Of a DNA stretch of 64,000 nt, positions 1-8,744 are shown piece by piece; positions within the stretch are counted from its first letter, which is position 1, and every line of letters begins with the position of its first letter. The notes beneath the pieces were generated by a model that was not told the origin of the DNA, ran no database searches, and saw only the letters and a program-made list of their open reading frames with translations. The DNA is from Epilithonimonas arachidiradicis (lineage in GTDB: Bacteria; Bacteroidota; Bacteroidia; Flavobacteriales; Weeksellaceae): assembly GCF_003610695.1 (NCBI RefSeq), contig NZ_RAQH01000007.1:1-64000 (forward strand), written 5' to 3'. Made by a program: the position numbers and the translations under genes.

Positions 1-1
1 T

Positions 2-70
2 AAAAAGTTATTTCCGAAAATTATTTTTGAGCTTTAGAGGGCTCAAAAATTTTTCAGAATAACTTTTTAA
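2..70. repeat. Imperfect inverted repeat at window edge
   Basis: Two arms of roughly 28 bases (AAAAAGTTAT...TTTTTGAGC and its near complement) face each other around a short AGGG-containing loop. This could be a strong hairpin terminator of a gene lying left of the window, or a small palindromic repeat. The arms contain TTTTTCAGAA and AACTTTTT, which also occur in the large palindrome at 26498-26588, but the match is too short to claim relatedness. Confidence 0.5.
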
Positions 71-120
71 CTTACACAGTTAGTGAGACGCTACCTCCTT
101 AGAATTTTACTTATAAAAAC

Positions 121-152
121 AAAAAATGTCTGCACTACTGCAGACATTTTTT
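121..152 (-). terminator. Rho-independent terminator
   Basis: A perfect 14-bp stem (AAAAAATGTCTGCA / TGCAGACATTTTTT) with a CTAC loop lies 20 bases beyond the stop of the pRiA4b-like gene. Because the arms are A/T-flanked on both sides it would also terminate rightward transcripts. Confidence 0.85.
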
Positions 153-171
153 ATATGGTATTTTCAGATTC

Positions 172-756
172 TTAATCTTCATCGTCTTCTTCGAAAACAT
201 CATTATAACCAGTTTCTTCTTCGTCATCGTTGTAATCGTCATCTTCATCTTCGAAACTTGTTTCCTTGAATTCTGCATCGAAATCGTCAAAATCATCATC
301 CATAAAAGGCATAGCGGATTTTTTTCCTTTTCCATTGTCGTTTCCGGACTTGCTTGGCGCTTTCAAAGGTACATTTCCAAACCTGTAAACTGTAATTGGA
401 TAGTTAACAGCAGGCTTCTCGTCATTAATTTCCAATAATTCACAGAAGAATTCCCAAAGGTCGATAAATCCGTACTGAAATCTCATTTTGCTTCCAACAG
501 CAGGAAAACCTTCATTAAGGTAAACATCAGACATAATTTCTCCGTCACCTTCGTCGCTCATATCTTCCAAAGGCACAGCGTTTCCTTCATTCCATTCATC
601 ATCAGAAAAATAAAAAGATGACAACTCTTCGCCAGGTAAGCTGAAGGCACTTTTTATACCCAGATGCAGATTCCAAAGTGTTTGCTTGTCTTTGATTTCG
701 ATGTCTCGGAAAATTGTGTCTTTGGCGTCTAGAATTACTCTTATCTTATAAACCAT
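172..756 (-). CDS. pRiA4b ORF-3-like (TnpR passenger family) protein
   Basis: A 194-residue protein. Residues 1-130 resemble the plasmid pRiA4b ORF-3-like family (PF07929), with the typical start of alternating hydrophobic residues (VYKIRVIL), a TLWNLHLGI segment and a FSDDEW motif. Residues 145-194 form a very acidic tail rich in D and E. The family is common in Bacteroidota chromosomes; its biochemical role is unknown despite being labelled a passenger protein of IS1096. The gene stands alone with a TATATTTG -7 box upstream and a strong terminator downstream, so it is probably a one-gene unit. Nothing suggests it is mobile here. Family call from memory of the motif pattern. Confidence 0.8.
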   Translation of the reverse strand: MVYKIRVILDAKDTIFRDIEIKDKQTLWNLHLGIKSAFSLPGEELSSFYFSDDEWNEGNAVPLEDMSDEGDGEIMSDVYLNEGFPAVGSKMRFQYGFIDLWEFFCELLEINDEKPAVNYPITVYRFGNVPLKAPSKSGNDNGKGKKSAMPFMDDDFDDFDAEFKETSFEDEDDDYNDDEEETGYNDVFEEDDED

Positions 757-797
757 TGTCGTTTTACTTTAACTTTATATTAGCTTGATTACAGTTG

Positions 798-805
798 CAA
801 ATATA
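798..805 (-). promoter_or_regulatory. -7 box of the pRiA4b-like gene
   Basis: On the minus strand TATATTTG matches the Bacteroidota consensus TANNTTTG, about 42 bases before the ATG. The -33 element is not clear. Confidence 0.5.
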
Positions 806-888
806 AAACAAATGAAATTCCAGAAAAGTTTCTTGGAAATTTTTTTTAAAAAAAGTTTTTTATAAATTTTGCGCTTCTCCAGGTCAGA

Positions 889-1977
889 TTATTCATTAGA
901 AATCTGTTTCATTTTTCTCAGTCTCTCCAGAGGTGATTTTTCTAATTTAAATTTAAACTTAGTTCCCGATAGATAAACACTTTCCACAATGATACCTTGT
1001 TTGTGGGCTTCCAGGATGTGTTTTACGATTGCTAAACCTAATCCGGATCCGCCGTCTTTCCTGTTTCTGCTACTCTCTACACGGTAGAATCTCTCAAAGA
1101 TTCTTGGCAGATTTTCTGGTTTGATTCCCATCCCGTTGTCTTCTACGGAGATATGGATATTTCTGATTCCTTCTCTGGTAGAAACGATGATTTGAGCTTC
1201 CTCGCGGTTCGCATATTTTACCGCATTAGAAATCAGATTAATCAAAACCTGCGAAATCCTTTGCTTATCTGCGTAGACAAATAATTGGGACTGCGTGGTT
1301 TGTAGCAGCATCGTCATCGATTGCTTATCGGCCTCCATTTCTAAAAGATCAAACACTTCCTGAATCAAAAGATTGATATCAAAAGTGCTGTATTTCAAAG
1401 CAATTTGACCAGATTCGAAACGGTTGATCATATCCAGGTCTTTCACAATGTTCAGTAGTCGCTCTACAGAACTGTCGATTCTTTGCAGGTATTTGTCTCT
1501 GATATTAAGATCTTCCACACCGCCGTCCCGAAGCGTTTCTATGTAACCTTGGATGGAAAATAATGGCGTTTTCAGCTCGTGGGAAACATTGCCGATGTAT
1601 TCTTTTCGGTAGTTTTCCATTTCCTTCATCATATCGATTTCCGCATTTCTCTGGTTCATCTCGTGAACTTTTTCTTCAAGCTCTTTGAAACCGATGTCGG
1701 AATCGAAGTCGTGAATGATATCTTCCGGAAGAATATTTGTGATTCTCCGGATTTGATTTTTACTGTAAAAGCTAAACAGAAATTCTAATACAAAATAATT
1801 AATAATGAATACCAGAAGAAGTGTGAAAATCACAAAGTAGTTAAAATCTTTGGTCTTGAAGTAGATGTCATTGGTATAGATCTCAAAAAGAACCACGACA
1901 AAACCAACCACAGCTACCAAAGTGAAGGATGCTGCGATAGATAACCAATTGACTTTAACCGAATTTCTTATTCTCAT
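889..1977 (-). CDS. PhoR-like membrane sensor histidine kinase
   Basis: A 362-residue kinase with two membrane segments (about 12-32 and 46-70) and almost no periplasmic loop between them, so it probably senses a membrane or protein signal rather than a ligand. The phosphoacceptor is His133 in VSHELKTPL. The ATPase domain shows the N box (LINLISNAVKYA), the G1 box (EDNGMGI), a FERFYR F box and the G2 box (GSGLGLAI). It lies 31 bases downstream of the PhoB-like regulator gene, with which it forms a regulator-first operon as is usual in flavobacteria. The signal is unknown; phosphate sensing is only implied by family resemblance. Confidence 0.9.
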   Translation of the reverse strand: MRIRNSVKVNWLSIAASFTLVAVVGFVVVLFEIYTNDIYFKTKDFNYFVIFTLLLVFIINYFVLEFLFSFYSKNQIRRITNILPEDIIHDFDSDIGFKELEEKVHEMNQRNAEIDMMKEMENYRKEYIGNVSHELKTPLFSIQGYIETLRDGGVEDLNIRDKYLQRIDSSVERLLNIVKDLDMINRFESGQIALKYSTFDINLLIQEVFDLLEMEADKQSMTMLLQTTQSQLFVYADKQRISQVLINLISNAVKYANREEAQIIVSTREGIRNIHISVEDNGMGIKPENLPRIFERFYRVESSRNRKDGGSGLGLAIVKHILEAHKQGIIVESVYLSGTKFKFKLEKSPLERLRKMKQISNE

Positions 1978-2008
1978 TTCAAAAAAAAGATTTTCTAAAA
2001 AGAAAATC

Positions 2009-2686
2009 TTAAACTACTAATTTATAACCTATTCCCTTGAGTGTCTGGATCGTATTGATTCCCAGTTTTTCTCGCAGTCTTCTGATGTGGACGTCAATGG
2101 TTCTCTCGCCTACAATCACGTCATTGCCCCAGACTTTTTCCAGAATCTCTTCTCTTTTGAAAACTTTCTCCGTATTAGAAGCCAAAAGATATAACAAATC
2201 GAACTCTTTCTTAGGTAGCAAGAACTCTTCTTTGCCTTTGGATACTTTGAAATTATCTTTATCAATAATCAAGTCGCTGATCTCGATATAATTAGCATTT
2301 TCCTGAGACTGAGCGCCCAGCTGTAGCAATGCCGCCACTTTGGAAATCAAAACTTTTGGCTTGATCAGTTTTACGATATAATCATTTGCTCCGGCTTGGT
2401 AACCTGCTAGCTGGGAGAATTCTTCGCTTCTTGCAGATAAAAACACGATCAGGGTTTTTTGTAATTCCTTGATTTTGCGAAGATCCTGGCAGGTTTCGAT
2501 GCCGTCTTTTTCCGGCATCATAACGTCTAACAGAATAAGATCCGGCAATATTTCTTTTGCTTTTTCTATTCCTTCGTTACCATTACTTGCAGTAAAAACC
2601 TGATAACCTTCTTTTTCCAAATTATAAGAGATGATCTCAAGAATGTCCTGCTCATCATCAATTAAAAGGATTTTTTTACGATTCAT
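2009..2686 (-). CDS. OmpR/PhoB-type response regulator
   Basis: A 225-residue protein with a receiver domain (1-120) and a winged-helix DNA-binding domain (about 130-225, ending GERTIDVHIRRLREKLG and GIGYKLVV). The acidic pocket is Asp10, Asp11 and phosphoacceptor Asp54; Ser84 replaces the usual Thr. The conserved Lys106 is present but is followed by Leu instead of the nearly invariant Pro (IVKLIKPK), so the cis-peptide that positions this lysine in the family may be absent. It is the first gene of the operon with the PhoR-like kinase, which is its presumed phosphodonor. Confidence 0.92.
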   Translation of the reverse strand: MNRKKILLIDDEQDILEIISYNLEKEGYQVFTASNGNEGIEKAKEILPDLILLDVMMPEKDGIETCQDLRKIKELQKTLIVFLSARSEEFSQLAGYQAGANDYIVKLIKPKVLISKVAALLQLGAQSQENANYIEISDLIIDKDNFKVSKGKEEFLLPKKEFDLLYLLASNTEKVFKREEILEKVWGNDVIVGERTIDVHIRRLREKLGINTIQTLKGIGYKLVV

Positions 2687-2705
2687 TTCGATTTATTAAT
2701 TATCC

Positions 2706-2713
2706 CAAAATTA
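2706..2713 (-). promoter_or_regulatory. -7 box of the PhoB/PhoR-like operon
   Basis: TAATTTTG on the minus strand fits TANNTTTG and lies about 20 bases before the regulator ATG. A -33 element is not evident. Confidence 0.45.
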
Positions 2714-2865
2714 AAAAAAAATGAACTGTATATCACTAATTGTTTAAAGTTCACAGAAATTTAACATTTACAAAACAATTATTTCAGCTTTTGGAAGAAT
2801 TTTCGATACAGATATTCATCTATTTTTATAAGCTCGAATCGTTTTATTTTTCGAGGAAATTAAAT

Positions 2866-2873
2866 TAAATTTG
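2866..2873 (+). promoter_or_regulatory. -7 box of glnS
   Basis: TAAATTTG fits TANNTTTG and lies 17 bases before the glnS ATG, implying a very short leader. A T-rich tract at about 2841-2850 sits where the -33 box should be. Confidence 0.55.
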
Positions 2874-2890
2874 CACCTCACGTTCAGATT

Positions 2891-4561
2891 ATGGAAGAAG
2901 AAAAAAAATCACTCAATTTTATTGAGCAAATTATAGAAGATGATTTGGAAAATGGCTTGGATGCGTCTAAGTTGCGTTTTCGTTTTCCACCGGAACCCAA
3001 CGGTTATCTTCATATTGGCCATACGAAAGCTATCTGCATCAACTTTGGTTTGGGGCAAAAATATAATGCGCCTGTCAACCTTCGTTTTGATGATACCAAT
3101 CCGGCTAAAGAAGAGCAGGAGTTTGTAGATTCTATCAAAGCAGATATCGATTGGTTAGGTTTCAAATATGACCAGGAACTATATACTTCAGATTATTTTG
3201 AACAGTTATATATTTGGGCTGTGGAAATGATCAAAGAAGGGAAAGCCTATGTTGATGAGCAATCTTCCGAAGAAATCACGGCACAAAGAAAAAATCCATT
3301 TGAGCCGGGAGTTAACTCACCTTTCAGAGATCGTCCTGTTGAAGAGAGTCTTGAACTTTTTGAAAAAATGAAAAATGGTGAATTCGAAGAAGGAGCGATG
3401 AGTTTGCGTGCCAAGATTGATATGGCTTCTCCGAATATGAATATGCGTGATCCTGTGATGTACAGAATCCTGAAAAAACCGCATCACAGAACCGGAGAAA
3501 AATGGAAAATCTATCCGATGTACGATTGGGCACACGGAGAATCTGATTATATCGAGCAAATTTCACATTCATTATGTTCATTGGAGTTTGAAAATCACCG
3601 TCCATTGTATGAATGGTATCTTGACCAAGTTTATGATAACGAAAGTGTGGCACCGAAGCAAAGAGAATTTGCAAGGATGAACGTTTCTTATATGGTGACT
3701 TCTAAAAGAAAACTTCAAAGATTAGTTCAGGAGGGCGTTACAACAGGCTGGGATGATCCAAGAATGCCGACTATTTCCGGACTGAGAAGAAAAGGTTATA
3801 CACCTGCATCAATCAAAAACTTCATAGAAAGAGTTGGCGTCGCCAAAAGAGAAAACCTGATTGATATCCAATTACTGGAGTTTTCGGTAAGAGAAGACCT
3901 TAACAAAGTGGCAACTCGTGTAATGGCGGTTGTAAATCCTGTAAAATTAATCATCGATAATTATCCTGAGGATAAAGAAGAATGGCTGGAAACTGAAAAT
4001 AATCCTGAGGACGAAAATGCAGGAACAAGACAAGTGCCGTTCTCAAGAGAGCTTTACATCGAAAGAGAAGATTTCCAGGAAGAAGCAGATAAGAAATTTT
4101 TCCGTTTAAAATTAGGTGGAGAAGTTCGTTTGAAAGCGGGCTATATCATCAAAGCTGAAAGAGTAGAGAAGGACGACAAAGGTCAAATCACTACAATTTT
4201 TGCAACTTACGACGAAGATTCCAGATCGGGAAGTGGAACCGAGGCAAGTCTAAGAAAAGTGAAAGGAACATTGCATTGGGTTTCTGCAAAACACGCTTTA
4301 CCAATCGAGATCAGAACTTACGAAAGATTGTTCACAACAGAACAACCGGATGCTGAAAAAGAAGTAGATTTTATGAATTTTATCAATCCTCAATCTTTGA
4401 GAATCTCTCACGGTTTCGCGGAGCCAAGTTTAAAAGATGCCACTTTGGATGATCATTTCCAGTTCCAAAGAATCGGTTATTATATCAAAGACAGAGATTC
4501 TTCTGATGATCAATTGGTCTTCAACAGAACAGTTACACTTAAGGATGGTTACAAGCCTTAA
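2891..4561 (+). CDS. glnS: Glutaminyl-tRNA synthetase
   Basis: A 556-residue class I aminoacyl-tRNA synthetase, which charges tRNA-Gln in the cytosol. The HIGH signature is at residues 41-44, preceded by FPPEPNGYL, which is typical of GlnRS/eukaryotic-type GluRS. The KMSKS-like loop is MVTSKRKL near residue 268-275. The C-terminal half has the beta-barrel anticodon-binding region (PFSRELYIEREDF) found in GlnRS. The length equals that of the E. coli enzyme. It is monocistronic: its own promoter lies just upstream and a hairpin with a T-run follows the stop codon. Confidence 0.97.
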   Translation: MEEEKKSLNFIEQIIEDDLENGLDASKLRFRFPPEPNGYLHIGHTKAICINFGLGQKYNAPVNLRFDDTNPAKEEQEFVDSIKADIDWLGFKYDQELYTSDYFEQLYIWAVEMIKEGKAYVDEQSSEEITAQRKNPFEPGVNSPFRDRPVEESLELFEKMKNGEFEEGAMSLRAKIDMASPNMNMRDPVMYRILKKPHHRTGEKWKIYPMYDWAHGESDYIEQISHSLCSLEFENHRPLYEWYLDQVYDNESVAPKQREFARMNVSYMVTSKRKLQRLVQEGVTTGWDDPRMPTISGLRRKGYTPASIKNFIERVGVAKRENLIDIQLLEFSVREDLNKVATRVMAVVNPVKLIIDNYPEDKEEWLETENNPEDENAGTRQVPFSRELYIEREDFQEEADKKFFRLKLGGEVRLKAGYIIKAERVEKDDKGQITTIFATYDEDSRSGSGTEASLRKVKGTLHWVSAKHALPIEIRTYERLFTTEQPDAEKEVDFMNFINPQSLRISHGFAEPSLKDATLDDHFQFQRIGYYIKDRDSSDDQLVFNRTVTLKDGYKP

Positions 4562-4588
4562 AATAATATAAAATAAAATATTAAATTG

Positions 4589-4616
4589 AAAATCAGTCGT
4601 TTGGCTGATTTTTTTT
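4589..4616 (+). terminator. Terminator of glnS
   Basis: AAATCAG and CTGATTT form a stem with a GTTTG-containing loop, followed by a run of eight T. Confidence 0.8.
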
Positions 4617-4673
4617 GTTTGGATGTAACAGAAATAATTTTGTTGTTGTCTTATCATCAAGTAAGATAAAACT

Positions 4674-7091
4674 ATGAAAACTAAATTTTGTATTCTTATA
4701 TTAACACTCTTTTTTTGGCAAGTTTCTGCACAGAAAACGATAGCTGCAGATAGTATCTCCAGAAAGAAACTTCAAGCCATCAAGAAAGACCAGAATATAA
4801 AAATTGATGGAATATTGGATGACGAAATTTGGAAAAATGTTCCGGTTGCAACCAACTTCGTAGAAAGACAACCTAACAACGGAAAGCCTCAGGCTGATAG
4901 TTTAAAAACGGAAGTTAAATTTCTTTACGACGATACAGGATTGTACATTGCTGCACAAATGTACGACCCAGAACCTTCAAAAATTTTAAAAGAATTAACC
5001 GAAAGAGATAACATTGCAAATGATGATTTCTTTGGAATTATCATCAATGGTTATAATGATCATCAGCAGAGCTTAGAATTTATTGTGACTGCAGCTGGCG
5101 TTCAGGTTGACGGAAAATTAACCACAGAAAACGAAGATATGTCTTGGAATGCCGTCTGGTATAGCGCAGTTAAAATCAATGAAAAAGGTTGGGCTGTGGA
5201 GATGAAAATTCCTTTTTTCGAACTGCGTTTTCCTAAGAAAGATTTGCAGGAATTTGGTCTTAATATGATTCGGAAAATCAAGAGAACCAACACGATGTAT
5301 GATTGGAATCACGTGGACAATCAAAAAGGAAATTATACCTTATATGATGGTGTTCTGAATGGAGTCGCAGAAGTGAAAACGCCAACCAGACTATCTTTCA
5401 CACCATATTTTTCGACTTATGTTAACAGTTTCGACGGCAAAACAGAAATGAATGTCAATGGCGGAATGGACCTGAAATACGGGATTAATGATGCTTTCAC
5501 ATTTGATATGACTTTGATTCCGGATTTTGGCCAAGCCAACTTCGACAATTCGATTTTGAATCTGACACCGTTCGAGCAACAATTCGCCGAACAACGTTCA
5601 TTTTTTATGGAAGGAACGGAGCTATTCAGCAAAGGCGATTTGTTCTATTCCAGAAGAGTTGGCGGAAGTCCGTCGAGATATCCAACCATTGATGAGGAAA
5701 AAGAAACCGTCACCGAATATCCGGGAAAAGTTAAGCTATTCAATGCTTTCAAAATTTCGGGAAGAACCAAAAAAGGTTTGGGTATTGGGATTTTCAATGG
5801 CGTAACGGAAAAAATGGAAGCTGTAATTCGGGATAATGAAACTGGCGCAACCAGAAAAGAAGTGGTGGAACCCTGGACCAATTATAATGTATTGGTTTTT
5901 GACCAGAGATTTGGAGATAACTCATCTGTAACTTTGGTTAACACAAGTACGCTGAGAATGGGTGATTTTCGCGATGCCAATTCCACAGGACTTTTATGGA
6001 ATATTGCCAACAAAAAGAATACTTATAATTACTATGGAAACCTGAAGGGAAGCTGGGTAATGGATGATGCAACTAAGTTCGGAAACAGAGGAACTGTCGG
6101 AATTGGAAAATTCTCGGGCAAAAATCGTTTCGAAATTAATGCCAATTACGTCAACAAAGATTGGGATATCAACGACCTCGGATTTTCGACCAAAACCAAT
6201 TACGGAAATCATAATGTTTGGTACGGTTACAGAATTCTTCAGCCAACCGAAAAGCTGAATAATATGTACTTGAATTTCAATCTGAACTATTACCACAGGT
6301 TGGAACCTTTTCTGAATCAGAAATTGATATTCAATCATAATAACTCTTTTACAAACAAAAAATTTCAAAGCTTTGGAGGCGGAATCGAATTCACTCCTTA
6401 TGGCGAAAAAGACATCTACGAACCAAGAACTTTCGGACGCCATTTGAATGTTCCTGGCTATTTCGACAGCTGGCTTTGGTTCGAGAGTGACAGCCGAAAA
6501 AAACTTCAGTACAACATAACGGTTGATTATTATGCTTACGACCAAAAAGGCAGAAACTATGTTGTTCCATCATTGTATCTGCGTTACAGAGCTTCTGATA
6601 AAATGAAAATAGTTTGGCAGTTCAATCCGGTTTTTAGTAATAATGAGGTTGGATATTCCGGCAAAGATGCAAGCAATATTTATATGGGAAGAAGACAGAG
6701 AAATACCTATGAAAATGCGATTACAGGACAATATACCTTCAATGAAAAGATGACTTTGGCTCTGGCTTTCAGGCATTATTTTTCGGATGTCACATACAAG
6801 CAGTTTTATATTCTGAACAATGACGGAAGCTTGGATGCCAATACGGCCTACCACCCCAATCTCAACGGGACATACAATTCCTGGAACGTAGATTTGCGCT
6901 ATTCTTGGTGGTTTGCGCCGGGAAGTCAGCTGACTTTGCTTTACAGAAACGCGACCAGCAATTATCTGGAAATGTCCAGAATGCGTTTCAAAAATAACTT
7001 TGATGAATTGTTCAATGCGCCAATGATCAATAATTTTTCACTGAGAATCTCTTATTTCTTAGATTACAACAGGATGAAGAATTGGTTCTAA
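4674..7091 (+). CDS. DUF5916 outer-membrane protein with CBM9-like N-terminus
   Basis: An 805-residue exported protein: signal peptide 1-19 (FWQVSAQ), then a carbohydrate-binding-family-9-like beta sandwich (about 35-215; KIDGILDDEIW is its hallmark start) and a DUF5916 domain filling the rest. The C-terminal part alternates aromatic and polar residues and ends SLRISYFLDYNRMKNWF, consistent with beta strands of an outer-membrane barrel. DUF5916 proteins are widespread in Bacteroidota and often labelled hydrolases; the function is not established. It has its own spacer after glnS and a terminator downstream, so it is probably transcribed alone. Confidence 0.85.
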   Translation: MKTKFCILILTLFFWQVSAQKTIAADSISRKKLQAIKKDQNIKIDGILDDEIWKNVPVATNFVERQPNNGKPQADSLKTEVKFLYDDTGLYIAAQMYDPEPSKILKELTERDNIANDDFFGIIINGYNDHQQSLEFIVTAAGVQVDGKLTTENEDMSWNAVWYSAVKINEKGWAVEMKIPFFELRFPKKDLQEFGLNMIRKIKRTNTMYDWNHVDNQKGNYTLYDGVLNGVAEVKTPTRLSFTPYFSTYVNSFDGKTEMNVNGGMDLKYGINDAFTFDMTLIPDFGQANFDNSILNLTPFEQQFAEQRSFFMEGTELFSKGDLFYSRRVGGSPSRYPTIDEEKETVTEYPGKVKLFNAFKISGRTKKGLGIGIFNGVTEKMEAVIRDNETGATRKEVVEPWTNYNVLVFDQRFGDNSSVTLVNTSTLRMGDFRDANSTGLLWNIANKKNTYNYYGNLKGSWVMDDATKFGNRGTVGIGKFSGKNRFEINANYVNKDWDINDLGFSTKTNYGNHNVWYGYRILQPTEKLNNMYLNFNLNYYHRLEPFLNQKLIFNHNNSFTNKKFQSFGGGIEFTPYGEKDIYEPRTFGRHLNVPGYFDSWLWFESDSRKKLQYNITVDYYAYDQKGRNYVVPSLYLRYRASDKMKIVWQFNPVFSNNEVGYSGKDASNIYMGRRQRNTYENAITGQYTFNEKMTLALAFRHYFSDVTYKQFYILNNDGSLDANTAYHPNLNGTYNSWNVDLRYSWWFAPGSQLTLLYRNATSNYLEMSRMRFKNNFDELFNAPMINNFSLRISYFLDYNRMKNWF

Positions 7092-7106
7092 GATTATAAT
7101 ACTTTG

Positions 7107-7192
7107 GGCAGCTTAATCCGCCTTCCGCTCCCAATCTTTTCACTCCACTACGTTGCGTAAAAAGGATTTCCGCTCAAGTCGGGCTGCGTGCA
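7107..7192. repeat. Possible intergenic palindromic repeat
   Basis: This spacer is much richer in C/G than its surroundings and has internal symmetry: AATCTTTT (7133) against AAAAAGGATT (7159), and CTTCCGCTC against GATTTCCGCTC. I recall similar short CCGCTTCCGCTC-type repeats between genes of Chryseobacterium-like genomes, but only one copy lies in this window, so repeat status is not shown here. Confidence 0.35.
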
Positions 7193-7202
7193 ATTCAAAA
7201 AT

Positions 7203-7236
7203 AAAAACTCCATTTCAAAACTGAAATGGAGTTTTT
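7203..7236. terminator. Bidirectional terminator
   Basis: A perfect 15-bp stem (AAAAACTCCATTTCA / TGAAATGGAGTTTTT) with loop AAAC sits between the convergent DUF5916 gene and the five-gene minus-strand operon; it can end transcripts from both sides. Confidence 0.9.
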
Positions 7237-7291
7237 ATATTATTCATAATTTATCATTAATCATTTATAATTCATCATTCATCATTAATAA

Positions 7292-7573
7292 TTATAATAC
7301 GTCTCTTATTTCTTCATTCTTCTGGAAAGTTGCTTTAGCAAAAGGACAAAGCGGAATGATTTTCAGGTTTTTTTCTCTGGCGAATTCTACAGCTTTGTAA
7401 ACCATTGCTTTTCCAACACCTTTTCCGTTATAAGCAGGTTCAACTTCCGTGTGGTCGATAATAATTTTATCATCTCCAGCCCAGGAATAGGTCATTAATC
7501 CTGCAGGTCTTCCGTCAAATGTCGCGACAAATTCTCCTTTTGTTTCCCAGTTATGTTGTGTTACTTCTAGCAT
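7292..7573 (-). CDS. YjdJ-like GNAT acetyltransferase
   Basis: A 93-residue minimal GNAT domain of the YjdJ type. Visible are the strand-loop VATFDGRPAGLMTYSW, the acceptor-side IIDHTEVEPAYNGKGVGKAM (acetyl-CoA pyrophosphate loop GKGVGKA) and a closing CPFAKATFQKN. It would transfer an acetyl group from acetyl-CoA to an unknown amine. It is the last gene of a five-gene operon and a paralogue of the first gene (8745-9062). Only two bases separate it from the OsmC gene, so translational coupling is likely. Confidence 0.85.
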   Translation of the reverse strand: MLEVTQHNWETKGEFVATFDGRPAGLMTYSWAGDDKIIIDHTEVEPAYNGKGVGKAMVYKAVEFAREKNLKIIPLCPFAKATFQKNEEIRDVL

Positions 7574-7575
7574 TT

Positions 7576-7974
7576 TTATTTGATTTTAGTTAATACTTCT
7601 ATATCGTTGGTTAATATTTTATGAACCGGACAAGCGTCCGCAATTTTGAACAATTTATCACGGATGTCTTCGCTCACTTCCGTTGTTCCAAAGTCAATAA
7701 CCCTGCAAAACTGTGCCGTTTTGGTTTGCGGATAATTTTCCAGCTCTACTTCTACATTAATTTGTGGGATTTCCCAGCCTTTTCTGTCAATATACATTCT
7801 GAGAGTTGCCGCTGTGCAGCTTGCTAATGAAGTTGCCAAAATCTCAAATGGATTGAAACCTTTGTTTCCACCACCTTTATCAACTGGTTCATCCGTAATG
7901 AGTTTGTTTTCTCCGGCAATCACTTCGGTGTAGTATTTTTCTCTTCCCAGACTTGCTCTTACTGTTACTCCCAT
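7576..7974 (-). CDS. OsmC/Ohr-family protein
   Basis: A 132-residue OsmC-family protein. The two redox cysteines expected for peroxide reduction are visible in LASCTAATLRMYID (mid-protein) and DACPVHKIL (near the C-terminus). The family detoxifies organic hydroperoxides with lipoyl or other thiol reductants. It sits in a tight operon between a GNAT and a YjdI-like Fe-S protein, suggesting a redox-stress unit. Substrate not inferable. Confidence 0.9.
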   Translation of the reverse strand: MGVTVRASLGREKYYTEVIAGENKLITDEPVDKGGGNKGFNPFEILATSLASCTAATLRMYIDRKGWEIPQINVEVELENYPQTKTAQFCRVIDFGTTEVSEDIRDKLFKIADACPVHKILTNDIEVLTKIK

Positions 7975-7977
7975 TTT

Positions 7978-8190
7978 TTATGAATTTAATTTAAAGCTCA
8001 AAGCACCGGAAGGGCAGCGGTTGATTTGATTTTTCAATTCTTCGGCTGTTGCATTTTCTGGTTTCAGCCAAGGTCTTTCTTTCGGGTTATAAACTTTTGG
8101 CAACATTTTTACGCAAACAGCAGCGTGGATGCATACTTTTGGTTTCCAGATGATGGTGATTTCACCAGCATTATATTCGTGAGTTTCCAT
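7978..8190 (-). CDS. YjdI-like (4Fe-4S) mono-cluster protein
   Basis: A 70-residue protein of the divergent Fer4_19 family (PF06902, E. coli YjdI). Cysteines occur in KVCIHAAVCVKML and RCPSGALSF, giving three or four candidate cluster ligands. Its ATG overlaps the stop of the upstream FMN reductase by one base (TAATG). In E. coli yjdI and yjdJ are neighbours; the same pairing holds here, with the operon carrying two YjdJ-like GNATs. Function unknown; an electron carrier is the simplest reading. Confidence 0.85.
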   Translation of the reverse strand: METHEYNAGEITIIWKPKVCIHAAVCVKMLPKVYNPKERPWLKPENATAEELKNQINRCPSGALSFKLNS

Positions 8191-8717
8191 TATATTTGAT
8201 TTTTAAAGTTTTCGATTTTAGAATTAAGTTCACTTAGAAGCTGAGGTTCAATAACGCCATTGTCAGCATCAAAGTTTTCATAGAATTTCGGAAGAGAAAA
8301 AGTCTCTTTGATATCTGCGCCAAATGCAGGAAAGAATTTCGCCGCCTCTGCCATTACATTTCCTCCACCATAACCGCCTGGTGAAGTTGTCATCAAAAAC
8401 ATTGGCTTATCCTGAAAAACTTTCACGTTGATCCTGGAAGCCCAGTCAAATATATTCTTAAACGCCGCACTGTAAGAACGGTTGTTCTCTGCTAATGAAC
8501 AGATGATAACATCAGAATCTTCAATATTTTTCAGGAATCTGTGCGCTTCCTCAGGAAAACCATTCTTTTCTAAATCAACCGAGAAAACCGGCATCAGATA
8601 ATCATTCAGGTCGATCAGGTTGATGTTATCGTTTGGGAAACTTTTCAGAACAAATTTCACCAGTTGTTTGTTAATCGAAGTGGAAGAGTTGCTTCCGGCA
8701 AATGCAAATATTTTCAT
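8190..8717 (-). CDS. NADPH-dependent FMN reductase family protein
   Basis: A 175-residue flavodoxin-fold protein. The N-terminal phosphate loop AFAGSNSSTSINKQLV binds FMN phosphate, and TTSPGGYGGGNVM is the second flavin loop of this family (PF03358). It probably reduces FMN or a quinone with NAD(P)H. It lies second in the operon, directly before the Fe-S protein whose start codon overlaps its stop, so an electron-transfer partnership is plausible but unproven. Confidence 0.9.
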   Translation of the reverse strand: MKIFAFAGSNSSTSINKQLVKFVLKSFPNDNINLIDLNDYLMPVFSVDLEKNGFPEEAHRFLKNIEDSDVIICSLAENNRSYSAAFKNIFDWASRINVKVFQDKPMFLMTTSPGGYGGGNVMAEAAKFFPAFGADIKETFSLPKFYENFDADNGVIEPQLLSELNSKIENFKNQI

Positions 8718-8744
8718 AAGTTTATTATAGTTTGAGATTTGATT

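Noticed and set aside
5994-6545. 183-codon minus-strand frame inside the DUF5916 gene
   Set aside because: Shadow of a well-supported gene; its composition follows the complementary codons.
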